Notes: generated by a model not told the origin, from the sequence alone. A DNA stretch of 64,000 bases from Micropterus salmoides (GCF_014851395.1 NW_024040707.1:21498457-21562456); one strand, 5' to 3'. Numbered from the stretch's first letter, positions 36,763 through 49,790 are shown. Numbers and translations: made by a program.

Positions 36763-38574
36763 TTGGGGCAGTACAGTAAGTTCCAACATTTTTAAATGAA
36801 TACTCTGACAAACCTAAAAAGACAAATATATTTCATAATCTAGATCTATAACCAAATCACACATCCTGTTGTACTAATGTATAATACGTGTCACGGTACA
36901 GTGGCTGTAATTGCAGTTACCTTGTGTAGTGTAGCTGGCGGGATTGAACTCTTCTTCTGTCTGACCTTGTGCCCTAATGTCTTTGGTTACTTTGATTCAG
37001 TGGGACACTCTAAACCCAAAACACCTCAATGTATTTGCGTGTGATAGATCCCACCTGCCTTGCCTTGCGTCTTGCCTTAATTGGGGTTGAAAATTAGGTT
37101 GCCCCCATATTATATACTAATACATATTAATGATAAACAACGGTTAAAAAACAAAATCAGCTACAAATACTAGAACACTATACTGCATATAATCCCAGTA
37201 AAAAAGGAAAATGTCATTGTAAGTTTAACTGATGGTTTTTATTATGCTGTTTATAGGCTGTAACCCCTTCAGACCCCCCACTTCCCACAATTAATCATTA
37301 TAAGAGTTGGTGAGCATGTGAGGATTTTCTTGACCCATCAAGGCTGAATCACAGCATATGAAACAGTAGGGAGAAGAAAGCTTGTACTATCCTTGTCTCT
37401 TTCATATTAGAGACAGTGAGCATAATTGAGTAAATGTATTTAAGTATTTGAGCGAGCTGATTCAGCCTCTCTGGGATGGTTGATATTGTACTTAGGAAGA
37501 ATATTGCCCGAGGCAATTCATTAGTGGTAAATAATTGAGAGGCCTGGATAGTGCTAAGGTGAAATGCCTGTTATTATTTCATGGAGTTTGTGTTCTTAGG
37601 GCTCTTCAGTTTAAGGATATTAAAAATGCAAAAGCCTTCCCACAAATTACTCACTGGAAAGATTCACAATGGGCGCTAATGACTTACCATCCATCTTCCA
37701 TTGTTTTCAGGCTCTGTAAAATCGTTTTGCTGCAATATTATCAGTTCTATCTCTGCTGTTCTTTGATTTTTTTGAAGGATGTTATTTTACCCTCAGTTTT
37801 TTACTTGTTTTATTTGAAGTAATTAAGGCAAACCAGCTATTACAACAGGATACCTTCAATTGACTTTTTTTTTTTTTTAATGAAATCCCTAACTCCCATT
37901 TTAAAAGCTTGTACCTAGATGGTAGCGTCCAGTCTCTCAAGAAGGGGTGTGGAGGGTGTAATGGAACTGTCAACTAGGTGTGCAGATTCCAATATGGAGC
38001 TGTATGAATAACCAGGATCTGTGTTGTACATAAATTAAACACCAGCAGTCTTGGGATGTCTTATTGGCAAACTAATAAATCTGCCTCATGTCAGTGTTGA
38101 GTGCACCTGCATCTGTTTATTTAACCTCAGAAAGGCTCATGCAAATGTAATTTGTTTACATTATTTTGCATTCACCTATGTTTGTGTCTGCTGAAAGGCT
38201 TTCTTAAGCCTTCCTGTGAACACCATAGTTCTGTGTTTTACCTTTCTGTGTTTTTTATTTATTTCTGTGCATGCTTCAGCTCTGATAAAGCCTTATCTCT
38301 TAAAAAATTGACACCTTTACGTGTTGGTTTTCCGGTGATGCAACTTAAAGGCCACTGAGGTTTTATTTAACATCTTATATACCCACACATCACCACGTGA
38401 CAACCAAGAAATGGGGAGCATCTGAATGTCTGCCTGGTTATTCACAGCACTGTATGCACTATAAAAGCGTGATGTGTTTTGCCCGTGGTCTGTGGTCCAG
38501 GTGCAAGAGCTGTTTGTCCTTAAAAAGTCAATAGTTGTGTATCATTGTGTAGTGTTTAGTATGATGCGGACACT

Positions 38575-39183
38575 TACAAGGTACAAAGAAAATGTATTTG
38601 TCATATTACAACAGGACTGTAAAATGAAATGCAGTTTGTAGTTTCTTTTATGCTATAAAGCGAACGATATATATACAAACATTATAAAATTATATACAGA
38701 AATAAACTACTTTGCATGGTGCAGTGCTGAGGATGAATTGAAGAGTCTGATAGCCTGGAGGAAGAAGCTGCTCTGTAGTCTGATGGTACGGCAGATACTT
38801 CTGTATCTCTTGCCAAATGGCAACAGGGTGAAAAGGCTGTGGCAGAGGTGGGTACTGACATTTAGTATCCTTTGGGCTCTGCGCCCACCGATATCACTGA
38901 TGCTCGGAAGATGGGTACCAATGATTTTCTGATGCGGTTTTAATCACCCGCTGCAGAGGCCTCCTGTCCTGGGCCATGCACATCCCATGTCGGTTTGTGA
39001 TGTTTCCATTCAGGCTCCTCTGTAAAACTTAACAAGACTTTGGCACGGGGAAGTTTCCTTAAGAAATACACCAGCTTCACCAGCGTGGAGATTTGAGATG
39101 ACCACGTCAGGTTCTCTGTGACATTGATTCCCAGGAACCTAAAACTGTTCACCTGCTCCACCTCAGCTCCACTGAGGTAGACA
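38575..39183 (-). mobile_element. LINE 3'-end fragment, minus strand
   Basis: Read on the minus strand from 39183, the frame gives VNSFRFLGINVTENLTWSSQ, the segment just after the reverse-transcriptase core in fish L2/Maui-like LINEs. After frame changes it gives QKIIGTHLPSISDIG, then LLPFGKRYRS and IRLQSSFFLQAIRLFNSS. The latter parallels the C-terminal tail at 18001-18312, so both belong to one family. Frameshifts show it is dead. The segment from about 38705 down to 38575 is probably its 3' UTR. Confidence 0.75.
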
Positions 39184-42100
39184 GGAGTGTGTCTTTGTCT
39201 CAGATAAAGATACAGGACTGCCTTTGTAGGAGAGTGACTCTAGGATTGACAGTGTATGTTGGTCCATCAATCTGACTGTCCGTCTGTCCATTTGTCTTTT
39301 GGAAAAACACTTTGGTTCAGAGTGAAATCTTGTATGGAATGACATTTGGACTGAACTTTCATGAGCGATGAGTCCTATTAACTTGATTCCCTACTTGCCA
39401 TCAGTGCTACCAGCAGGTCAAAAGTTCCATTTTGCCAACACACAACAGGATACCTCAAAACCTAATGAGGAAATTTCAGTCAACCTTTTTATATAAAATA
39501 TTCTTAAACTAAAATCCTTTTGATTTACGTAACGGCACGGTGGCACCCTTAAGCTAAACTGCACTTTTTGCTTCACAAATTTGTCAGCCATTCAAAAACA
39601 AAAATGTCCGGTGTTTAATGAACATGGCTCACTGGGCCACTAGTGTTTACACATGTTAAATTGATAATGTGGAATGAATTAGATTACCCTCAGTTGTTCA
39701 CAACACAACGATTGTATTTTATGCACACGGAAACGAGTTTAATCCACTCGTTGCTCCATGGTACTCCTATAGTCTCCAGGTCCTTGGCTCAGTGCCAATG
39801 TTCAGCCCCACTGTCTTGTAGGGGGTTTGTGTATATGCTTGTCAGTGTGTGTAAGTGAGTAGGGAGGTGGGCATGGGGAGGAGGCGTATTCGGGGTGGAG
39901 GGGATGTCAGCTCATTAACCTCCATTCTTCCCCTAGCACGCCGCAGCGTAGAGTCACTGTGTAAGTCTCATGTCATTACTCCTCCTCTTGCACGCGTGTG
40001 CTGGGCAGGAGGGGAAGAGCAGAGCAACCAAAGACAGGGAGAAGGAGGGAAAGGTTCACGAGGGAGGGGGAGCCCTTGACATGTTCCTTTACAACTGCCC
40101 TGCTTGTATCTCGTAAACTAAAGCCCCGCCATCTCGTTTCCTTCACCACTTTTGTCTTCTCTGTCTTTTCTCTTTTTCTCCCTGCTTTCTCTTTCTCTCT
40201 AACCACAGGCCCGGTACAGTGTGGGTGAACGAGGGGTTAGGCTCCACACTGCCCCTCCTCCAGGCATCAATCCAGCTAGGAAAAGACTGCCCACTGCTGT
40301 GGTGAGATACAATAGTCAAGCCTCTAATTTCAGAAACCTCTTTTGTTTGTGCTAGCCAATTGTTTCAGAAAGGTGTACCTCAAGGTATTGACCTGGGCCC
40401 GGTGGTATTTTGGAGGCTCTAAACTGATGATATCTAGAGTTGTGATGAAAATACTTTTCATAGCAGAACACAGACATGTACATGCTTACAAAAAGTCCCT
40501 AGTAGAACAGACATATCCACATACTTAGAGAAACTCATTATTTTATATTCTCCTCCACACAATGCAAATATTACATGTATTTGCATTCAAAAACAAGCAC
40601 AGCTAATGGAATGTACAGATGGTATCAGGAGTTGTGTTTACTAATTCCAGCAACATATGTGTGAAAACATGCTAAGATGCAAAATACACCTCTGTAGTTG
40701 TTATGTTACACTGTGTGGGCATCCATAGATACAAATTAAGTCTGAATCTAAAAGCACCTTTGACATTTTTAGAGTTAAATATTTTATTCAATAATGAATA
40801 AATTACTGGAATATAGAATTATTTTACAGAATTAAGAGGCAAGATGAAAATAGTAGTCAAAATATAACACAGTCTTCCGATAGCCTGCTATCAGAATAAG
40901 ATGTTGCAATGTTACTTAAAACTACACTGATAATCTTTTGGACTGTCTGATACCGTTGGTAATAAGGTAGCATATGTCCCTGTTTATTAAACTGAAAAAC
41001 TGTTAAATGTTTTTGATTTAATACCGGTGAGTGTGTTACTACGGCTATAATTATTTGCTTTAATATTTAATATAAACACCACAACCTGATTATCATTAAT
41101 AGTAATCAAAACACTTCCTTCCCATCTTCTGTAACTGTACGTTCTATGCTGCAAGTCCATGTCATGTTGGTGCACGTAGCAAACAGAATCCAACATACAG
41201 CCAAAACCTCCCAACAAAGAAGACACCCATAGATATAGATTGATGTATTTCTTATCCTAGTAAGGATTTATTTTAGTCTCTGCCAGAATAGTCAGCCCCC
41301 TTTTTTTTCTTCGTCTTCTCCCTTTGCTCTTTCATACTTTATTCTGTGCAGAGGCAAGAGAGCAGTAGATTGCAGTAAGATAACCAATTATATGCTAGAG
41401 GAAACCAGACTTTTTTTTCCTGCTGCAGTTATCTGATGCTGCGGTGAGCAGAGGCAAAGGGCTGGGGTAATGTGACATTCACTCTGCCCTTTATCTTCTC
41501 TCATCACTGTTTACCCCAGTCAGTTAAAAGTGGCTTGTGCTCTGCATCCTCTCCTGCTACCAGAGAAACCTCACTGACATAGACTCACGCAGAGACATGC
41601 ACTTACTGTACGGACACACATATTGTACACCCGGATACACACACACACACACACGTTCTCACCCCAGACCATACAGCCTAAGTGTCAGGTAGACTGGTGG
41701 GATAACTACTTTCCTCCTAATCGCGCCCATGTTGTTAAGTATAGCCCTACTGCACCTGCTGGTACTAGCTGCTAATTGCATGTGATGCTGCTGTGCTTGA
41801 TGCTAAGAGAAGGTGTTTCCCAGCACTGGTTAGAAGGCAGGCCGTTGAAGGCCACCGCGGCAGGATGAGGGAGGTTGTGTGGGTGGCACTTTGGTCTGAC
41901 ATAATTTTTTTCTGTTATACCTTTCCATATACCTTACTTGCACGTGGCTCATTACATGTTTTTGACCTCTTTTCTGCACTGTTCTAGTTACTGCTCAGAC
42001 AGAATGTTTATACTGATGATGTACTATTAAGGTACATCTAGAGATACCTGACTGTACCTCTTTGAGAGACAGTGCAGCCATGTTTCATCCAACGAGTCCA

Positions 42101-42214
42101 ATAGACAGAGAAGCTTTGACCTAAAGCTGCATGTTGATAGATTTTACACAAAAGTACATTTGTCTGTTGAATCTATTGACAGAAATGTAATATAATATTC
42201 ATAATTGTGTTTTC

Positions 42215-42590
42215 AGTGGTGTATGAAGACCCTGCATGATGAACCGTTATGTTTGTATTACCTTAGAATGAGCCATTTCTATCTACATACACCGCGGCTC
42301 CTCTTACATGGAAGTTGCCATGTTGCGCCGCCATGTTTCTACAGTAGCCTAAATGGACAAACTACTCTGCAGAGCGCGTTTCATCATTATGTTGAATATG
42401 TACGAAAAACCAGCAGAAGTAGTATCAGTAATAGTAGTAGTCATCGGGTAAGTAAGAAGAGTGAAAAAAAGTGAAATTTGGAAAAATAGAGGGCCACAAG
42501 TATTACTTAGCATAAGAGCTGACAGAGCTTGTCACTGTAGCTTCTCCTTGCACACTTGGAAAGGGAGGGGTGAGCGGTGCATTCATGTGG
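42215..42590 (+). repeat. left part of a dispersed repeat, interrupted by insertion
   Basis: Contains TTACCTTAGAATGAGCC, TTCTATCTACATAC, GCCATGTTGCGCCGCCATG, TTTCTACAGTAGCC and CTTGGAAAGGGAGGGGTGAG. I remember these, in this order, as a widespread teleost repeat. Its usual 3' end (CTCACCACTAGATGCCACTA, ACACACTGAACC) is found only at 43235-43306, after about 640 bases of other sequence. Confidence 0.55.
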
Positions 42591-42718
42591 TGTCGGAATT
42601 TTTTTTCCTCCTTAAATCTTTATTTCAAAAAGAGGGATAAAGTGTATGTGGGACATAAATAAATATACAGAACAGTATACAAATACATAAGAAGACTTAG
42701 AATAATTTTTGCCAGGGG

Positions 42719-42846
42719 TAGTCTTATGGAAGATTTTATTGGACAATCCACAAATCTGTACTAAGGTGTGCAAATATTTCACTATCTACAAATATATCTA
42801 TTTTTCCACAAATATTAAAGTCTAATAAAATCTTCCATATAGTCTA
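42719..42846. mobile_element. 128-bp palindromic mini-element
   Basis: Ends are inverted repeats with a perfect 15-base core (ATGGAAGATTTTATT at 42726-42740; its complement at 42824-42838), extending imperfectly outward to TAGTC and inward. It has no coding capacity and resembles a small MITE. It lies in the insertion that splits the 42215-43306 repeat. Confidence 0.55.
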
Positions 42847-43004
42847 TTATATTAAGATATAATTATATAAAGATATTAAAAGAGGACCATTTGTTGACAG
42901 TTTTCTCAGCCTTTTTGTTGTTGTTGGATTTAGAAATTGAATTGATATAAGATATCGCAGATTTCTGTCTGTTGTTTAAGCCCTCTAATAATGCTAATCC
43001 TTCA

Positions 43005-43190
43005 CATCTGGGCAGCTTTGGCTCAGGAGGTAGAGCGGGTTGCTCGTTAATCGGAATGAATGTTAGTTTCTGTTTGAGCACTTAGGCTCGGTGAATGAAT
43101 GTGTGTGAATGGTGAATGCAGATGTAGTGTAAAAAGCGCTTTGAGTGGTCGAAAAAACTAGAAAGGCACTATACAAATACGGAGCATTTA
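43005..43190 (+). mobile_element. tRNA-derived SINE, internally deleted
   Basis: The head GGCTCAGGAGGTAGAGCG is a tRNA A-box region. The B-box area is missing. The tail (GTGAATGGTGAATG, AGCGCTTTGAGTGGTCG, AAGGCACTATACAAATA) is the 3' end I remember from a very common teleost SINE. The middle portion is absent, so this copy cannot be transcribed normally by RNA polymerase III. Confidence 0.7.
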
Positions 43191-43234
43191 CATCTACATC
43201 CATATTGATTCCACATTCCAGAAGCATGTGAATG

Positions 43235-43306
43235 CACCATGAGCTGATGGTTGCAATTCGCAAGCCTCACCACTAGATGCCACTAAAACTTACACACTGA
43301 ACCGTT
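43235..43306 (+). repeat. right part of the interrupted dispersed repeat
   Basis: GGTTGCAATTCGCAAGCCTC, ACCACTAGATGCCACTAA and ACACACTGAACC: the terminal segment that normally follows the sequence at 42215-42590. Confidence 0.5.
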
Positions 43307-43324
43307 AAACATGCAATAAGAATA

Positions 43325-43740
43325 ATTTTTGGGCACTTGGGGGCACAACACTGACATTATCGCCTCCTAAGTTAAAAATTTAACTTGCTGCCTTTTCTTT
43401 AGTACATATTCAGAATATATAGAGCCACACTGGCATTCATTTGGAATTGTGTTTCTGGCCACCTTGTAAAAGTTAAGTCTTATAATAACTCTCACTATTC
43501 GCTTTTCCTTTTTTGGTCTCTGCTATGCTCATCCCTAAGTTACTAAGTTTGTCTGTCTGCCATTTGGTGCTGGGCAGGTTGCATAGTGGGTTTTTAGAGC
43601 TGAAAGCAGCTTTCTGCAGTAAACAACAAAGATGAGAGTGGTGTGAGTGAACCAAAATACTAAAGTTGCGGGACAGAAAACCAAAGCAATGAGCTGAAAG
43701 ACTCTAAAACACTCCTCTGAGAACTTAGGCGAAGTGCAGA
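43325..43740 (+). repeat. dispersed repeat family X, copy 2
   Basis: Same strand and word order as 32235-32640: CACTTGGGGGCA, CATTCATTTGGAATTGTG, TTCTGGCCACCTTGTAA, GTTTGTCTGTCTG, GCTGGGCAGGTTG and GAGCTGAAAGACTCTAAAAC. It carries an extra segment (ACAGAAAACCAAAGCAATGA) missing from copy 1. Confidence 0.65.
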
Positions 43741-45177
43741 GTGTGGTGATAATTCTCTGTGGGTTGAACAGTATGTGCGACCACTTTCACATACAAGTAT
43801 TCCTGTGATCCATTTTAGAAAGAAATTAATTCACAGAATGAAATGAGTTGCCCCTAATAAATCCTAATAGGATAATATTTTTCATCTGGTACAATATCTT
43901 TTTGTATAAAACAATCTGAGACTTGGCAGGCTGTTAAACATGAGCCACCTGTGCAGTGTTTACTGACGCCATCTTACATGACTTTTGTGTATCAGAGTTA
44001 TAAATTCTTAAACTGTGTTTTGTTGCTGCCATTTGCAACCACAAATATGAAGCTACCGTTTCACAGAGCATCCTAAGATGAAGACTGTATTATTACTGTT
44101 TTGTTTTTTTGGTTTGTCTTGAGTTCCTGCATTTGGAACAGAAATCATATCATTAGAAATGGTTGCTTGATTCATGAAAGCATTTTGGTGATAGATATGT
44201 CAGAACTTTATTAGATTGGAAAATGAGAACAGAAAAATTCAAAAAACTTAAAAAATGTTATATATTAACCAGCATGGTGTGAGTTGTCATGCATCACCAT
44301 CACGTTTTAGATTTTTATCCTGTTGTGAACTCACTAAGTCACTGTGAACCCGAGTTCACAGTGGAAACAAAACCTCATTTAGCACAACTCCACCTGGCCT
44401 CCCTCCACACACAAAAACACACACACTCACTCACAGACAAAGACACACACTGCCTTTCTCCTCAATCTCCCCTCCCATCTCTGCTGTTGACTGTTGGTTC
44501 TGTTTTGTGGTTGCTACAGTGCAACAGAAACTGGATGAATGAGTGCTTCAGCCTGCCTTTTTATTTTTACACATCACAAGGTATAGGTTGAGCCGGAAGC
44601 GGTTGGAACCTGTATTATGTCTTTTGTGAAAAAGTTTTTTTTTTTTTTTTTGATGGGAAGGGCTCTGTATGTTTGTGTGTATCTGTATTTCAATGTGGAA
44701 TGCTTTTAGACATAATCATAACAAACAGAGCTAATGCTCATTAGATGTGAGCTGATGGATCGCACCATCGCTAACAATAAAACAAAAACAAAAGTGTCAG
44801 CTGGAGAGGTAATGCAGAGTATTTTAACACTTTTGAAACAGTTCTTTGAAGAAATGCAACGCTGAATGCAACAGATTCATGTTACCAATTCTTCTAACTA
44901 AACACTTTCTAGGATGGCACGAGGCCAGCAAATTCCAAACAGAATTCCTTAAAAATCCCTCTGAGAGATATGGGAAGCTGCTCCGTATATATCTTGTTGA
45001 TATCTGATCATGTCATCTATGTAGTCCACTGACCGGAGCTCAGTGTGTCCAGATTAACATAGTCTAGGTTTTACATATTAAAATGAACCATGCAGCTGAT
45101 AAAAGTGTGGAAGATGCTAGGCGTTGGAGGGTGTGACCCCAGTGCTGCTGCAGCTGAGTGTGCACATGTAGTGTGAT

Positions 45178-45182
45178 TGTGT

Positions 45183-45226
<44 letters not shown>
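45178..45226. repeat. (TG)n microsatellite
   Basis: TG tract of about 48 bases with one early interruption. Confidence 0.95.
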
Positions 45227-46292
45227 TGTGTATGCAGGATCAAACTCTCACACCCAGGAAGAGGCCCTGTTTCCCTTATCTAACGACAACAGAGCATGTG
45301 TCACCATGGCCACAGGCTGCGCTTTTTATGGGCTTTGTGTGCATGTGTATATGTGTGCATGTGTGTGCCATATTCATTGTTTGCCCATGTTCATTGTTTG
45401 CTTGGGGCGTGGTGCAACAGCAGAATTGTTACTATAGTCTCTCCTCACTCCCTTTTTCTCTATGCTCCTCCCATGCAACTCTGAAATCCATAGCTTTCTT
45501 TCTTTCTTTCTTTCTGTCTTTCCATTCTGTCTCTTTTTGCCTCTCAACGGTTTTGTCTTTCACTCTTCCTCTGTTTTTGAGTGTGTGTGTATAGGTGTGT
45601 TAAAGTGTGTCTTTCTGTCTCTCCGTCTGTCTGTCTCATCCTCTCGTCTGGCTTTGAACCAGCAGTGACAAGTTGGGCAACATCAAAATTCAGTGGCACA
45701 TTGTCTCATGTTGAGGTTGGTTAGGTCTCTCCTACAGCTTAATTGAACAGAGGACGAGGGAGAGAAAGATGTAAAAAGAGAAATAAAGAGAAGAGGGGGA
45801 AGATGAGGAATAAGGGTGCTCAAACAGGCATACATATTGCATGAGTCTCCCCCACCACCACCACACCCCTTTCTTCACAGAATGGCTGTGTACTGTTCTG
45901 GGCTTATTAATTCCGCTCGGTGAGAGAATTATTTTTAGAGACTTGGTGTACTGGAAAAGGCTTTTAAAGTCACAAGTATTACACATTCTGCTTATTTTAT
46001 AAATCGAAAAGTTCTAAAAGTTTGTTCCAGTTGTTCTTAAGTGAGATACTGTATGTTGTTGTTTTTTGTTACACTCTTACAGATGTTACAGTGGTCTACT
46101 TGAATGTTGATTGCGTTAAAGTAACATTCGTCCCTTTTTCATTCTCAGCTACATCTAGTCACAGCATATATCATACTACATGAACTTTAATATGGTGTAT
46201 GACTCAATAGTAATGTAAGCTCACGGGTGGATGATGTAAAATTATTCACTTTTCTTTACTGTCACAATGTAAAATACCATTATACTATTGTA

Positions 46293-46346
46293 ATAATAAT
46301 ATTAAGCACAGTACTTGAGCAAATGTACTTCCTTACTTTCCACCAC
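46293..46346 (-). repeat. fragment of the GTGGTGGAAAGTAA-type repeat
   Basis: The reverse complement starts GAGTGGTGGAAAGTAAGGAA and continues GTACATTTGCTCAAGTACTG, paralleling 14412-14440 in the opposite orientation. Confidence 0.55.
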
Positions 46347-46920
46347 TCATAAAGCCCTTTGAGACAAGCTTATATAAATAAACCTGAACTGTAGTTTAGT
46401 GTCAATATTATCAGATACATAAAACAGGTTACTGTGTATTGTATTTGTGTATTATAATCTGTAGGTTCAGTTATGTATTTATAGCAAATGTTACTTTATT
46501 TTGTTTGCTAGACAGCTGGTTTCCATGCCTTCAAAATTACCTTTTTTTATCATTACGAGGTAGTTTTTCTCTCTAATGACTGGATAGAGATGGCATTACA
46601 CAGGCACACAAGCAGTTCATCTCTGCCCCACCCCCTTCACAAACAGATGTTGCCTAGAAGGCTTTATGAGGAGCTCATATGAATTGTCCATCAATCAAAA
46701 ACAATCTTCAATGGAGTCTGTAATTTTGCCTCCAATCCTGCCATTCACCGTCTCACCGGTGCACTCCAAGATGAAAAGATACCAGCATTGTATTGCACCA
46801 TTAGCACTGTGTAAATATTACATGTTTTCTCTGGATATGCTAGTTAGCATTACTTCCACCTTGTGGCTTCATTATTTTTGAAACGCTCAGCTTTGTCGAT
46901 GATTGCAAGGCATGACCTAG

Positions 46921-47325
46921 TTCTGGGACTCACTCTCTGTCTCTCTCTCACACTGTCTTTACTTTCTCACTTTTCTTCCTCATTTACTCATTCTCTAGAT
47001 CTTTGTCACTTCTTTTCTACATCTCCACCTCATTTTCATCTCACACTGAATCTGTCCACCTCTTTCTTTGTTATTTATTTATTGTCTTTCTCCATTTTCT
47101 GCATTAGCATCACCTTCATCCTTTTAGTCTGTTTTCTGCCTCTCTGTTACTCTCATCCTCCTTCTCTCTCATGTATGCATTCTTTATTTCTCAATCTATC
47201 TCCCTTCCACAACCTATTACTGTATTATCTCTCTCTATTCTCACACACCCCCTCTCTCTCTACCCCTCCCTGCCTCTCGGTCCTTCTTCTCCATGTTTTC
47301 ATTCCTCTCTCTCAGCACCACGTGT
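46921..47325. repeat. long pyrimidine-rich tract
   Basis: About 400 bases dominated by C and T on the plus strand (TCTC, CTTT and CCTC words). It produces the spurious 163-codon Ser/Leu-rich frame. No protein motif. Confidence 0.9.
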
Positions 47326-47487
47326 GTCACGGAGGGAAACATCGCAAGCAGTAGTCCCTGCTGAACAATTACCATGCAAAGCAATCCAAATAGAGATGTT
47401 TGCCGAAAACAACATGTGTGTAATTACTGCTTAATGAGGCCCTTGTCTCAGGCAGAATGCCCAATTAGACTGCCGATGAGAAAGCGA

Positions 47488-47875
47488 TGCCAAGGCTCGC
47501 TGAAGAAAGAGAGGGAAGAGGGGGAAAGAGGGGTAGGGAGGGAGATGGAGAAGTAGGGAGAGGTTGTAACACGAAGAGAGGTGGGGAAGATGAGAACAGG
47601 GGAGAGGGAACAGGGGAGAGGAGCATAAGCAAGAAGGAAAAAGGGAGAGGGAGAAACTGTGAGAAACAAAAAGATGGAGAGAGTGGGAGAAAAGAGTAAG
47701 AAAGAGAACATGAAGAGAAAGGGAATAACAGAGAAAGAGAAGATGATTTCTGCAGTAAATGTGGAGTAATGGCAGAGCTGATAGCATTGAGCCGAGGATA
47801 AATTGGTATTTTAAGTGGGAGAGAGAGGCAGTGCAAAGGAGAGCTATCGAGAGAAGAGGAGGGGAAACAGCTTTA
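47488..47875. repeat. long purine-rich tract
   Basis: About 390 bases dominated by G and A on the plus strand (GAGAGG, GGGAGA and AAGAAG words), 160 bases after the pyrimidine-rich tract. It generates Ser/Leu/Phe-rich frames on the minus strand (up to 159 codons) that are not credible proteins. Confidence 0.9.
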
Positions 47876-49639
47876 CATTGCAATATATGGGCAGCCATGT
47901 TGTAGCACAAAATGGCTGACCTTTCTAGGCTGTCTTTGGCCTTTTTGGTGAATATTATATTGCAGATGTAATGGTGAAAATGAGCTGACTGCTGACTCCT
48001 TGAGAGGTGAAAGATAATAGTAGAAAATAGTAATCGAAGAATTCACTTTGCAAATTAAGCTAAAATACATGATCTGGCAGCAGACTGTGCTCTTTTTTTA
48101 CCTGAGAGAATCTTACCCTAAAGAAGCTCTCTAAATGGCTTTACAACACAAGTGATATAAAAGTGGATTTCAATGGATTGAAATTGCTCAGTTAGGCGAG
48201 GACAAGAGGCTTTCATGTGAGGAGCAAAGCGTTTATTGCAGATATGTCACCAAGGTCAACATCACTTTGGCCCTCTCGTGAGCTACAGTCACTTCCCACT
48301 GTCAGGTGATAGATGCTGGCAAGCTTCATTAAGCAAATTTAGCGTCTGTATCTCACAATTAGTCAGCATTCAGGTTCACTTGATATAAAAATGTTGTTTT
48401 TACTGCTAGTGTGGGGTTTTTGTAATTATCATGTGATGTGTGAATGACGCTTAAATGCAGTGCAGTTTCCTGTTTGCATTTGTGGCTGAATGTAAATGAA
48501 ATCATTAGAATAACCAAGTGAATCCTCACAAGGGCTTCCATGATATGCATCGTTAACCGTTGCCCCGAGGCAGGCGCTCATTCCCCTGGCCTTTCTCCTG
48601 CAATAATGTAGGCTACAGTAATTTCTCACCACTCACATGCTCATTTAGCTACTTAGACTTTTTCCTGTCTACCAGTGTAGATATTAGATTTCACCCCCAG
48701 GAATTCTGCCCATTTCCGTCCATTAGTCTACCTAGTTGGACATTATTTTGAGCAGGTATATCTTATGATCCATTTGTGTTCGCTCACATCCAGCACGTGT
48801 TTATCTTTCAAGCCTTCAGTCGCTTTCTCCATAGGCACAAGGCAAACCACCCCAAATGAAAAGACCCCCCCGTATCTTCACATCTGAGGAATTTGACATG
48901 GAATGCTGTCTAGTTTGATCATGTTATCTCTGCTGTCTGTTCCTGAGTCTTCTCTGCATTAATATCCCAAAGAATGACCTCTGTCAGCAAACAAAAAAGA
49001 GGCTTTATTTGACACATTGGGTTTCTGTGTGTGTGAGTGTTATCATCCAGTCCATTCAAGGTTTGTTGCATTTGCTGCGAGTGTGATATGACAGAGCTTT
49101 ATTCCTTTGCAAAGCAAGAGCATTTCACAATACAGCTCTTCTTAACATGGTAGCAGTTTCTCTGTAACCTTGACACTGCAGGTTCGGTTACTGAACCATT
49201 TGTGGGCCAGAATCAAATTTTCTTTGGATCTAAAAACTAAATCTGTGTTGTTTTCTCTTCATTTGTAGGCCGCTCAAAGCTGATCTCAGCAGGGAGTTCT
49301 TCAGGGATTTACTTTAACAACAGGCTAGACATCAGAGATAGCACGTTGCATGTAGTGCTCAACTAGTGACCCGTTGTTGCTTCCCAACACCTCTTGGGGG
49401 GTCAAGGGTCATTTGTTGTTACATTAGTCTTAACCCCGTGTCAAACAGTGTTTTGGCACCTGCGGCAAGTGATCTTTCAATGCCTGATTAACTCTGTCCT
49501 GAAGACACAGCATGCTCTCACTTTGGGGCACGCACACACTCACACACACTGGAACCACAGACTCTAAGACATACTACTGTATGCACTCCCTGATACATTC
49601 ACACTCTTCTCTCTCTCATACACACAGCAGAGCCCACAG

Positions 49640-49790
49640 GGAAAAGCCCATCTCTCATCACTGTGCTCATGTAGCCTAATTACCGGCCCGCTGACGAACA
49701 GTAATTACCCACGCTGCCATGCCACCACGAGGTTTAACCAAAGTGACAAAGTCATTAGTCTCACACTTCAGGCCACCCGTAAAGAGCTTT
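49640..49790. promoter_or_regulatory. candidate conserved block upstream of exon 2
   Basis: Contains CCTAATTACCGG and CAGTAATTACCC in a GC-balanced, non-repetitive stretch 100-240 bases before exon 2. It could be a regulatory or splicing-related element. Conservation not tested. Confidence 0.25.

Noticed and set aside
45181..45668. Cys/Val-rich open frames of up to 137 codons
   Set aside because: They start in a TG microsatellite and continue through pyrimidine-rich sequence; no motif.
46863..47354. 163-codon Ser/Leu/Phe-rich frame resembling a membrane protein
   Set aside because: The apparent hydrophobicity results from the C/T-rich tract, not a real transmembrane protein.
47431..47910. 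159-codon minus-strand hydrophobic frame
   Set aside because: Complement of a purine-rich tract; composition artefact.
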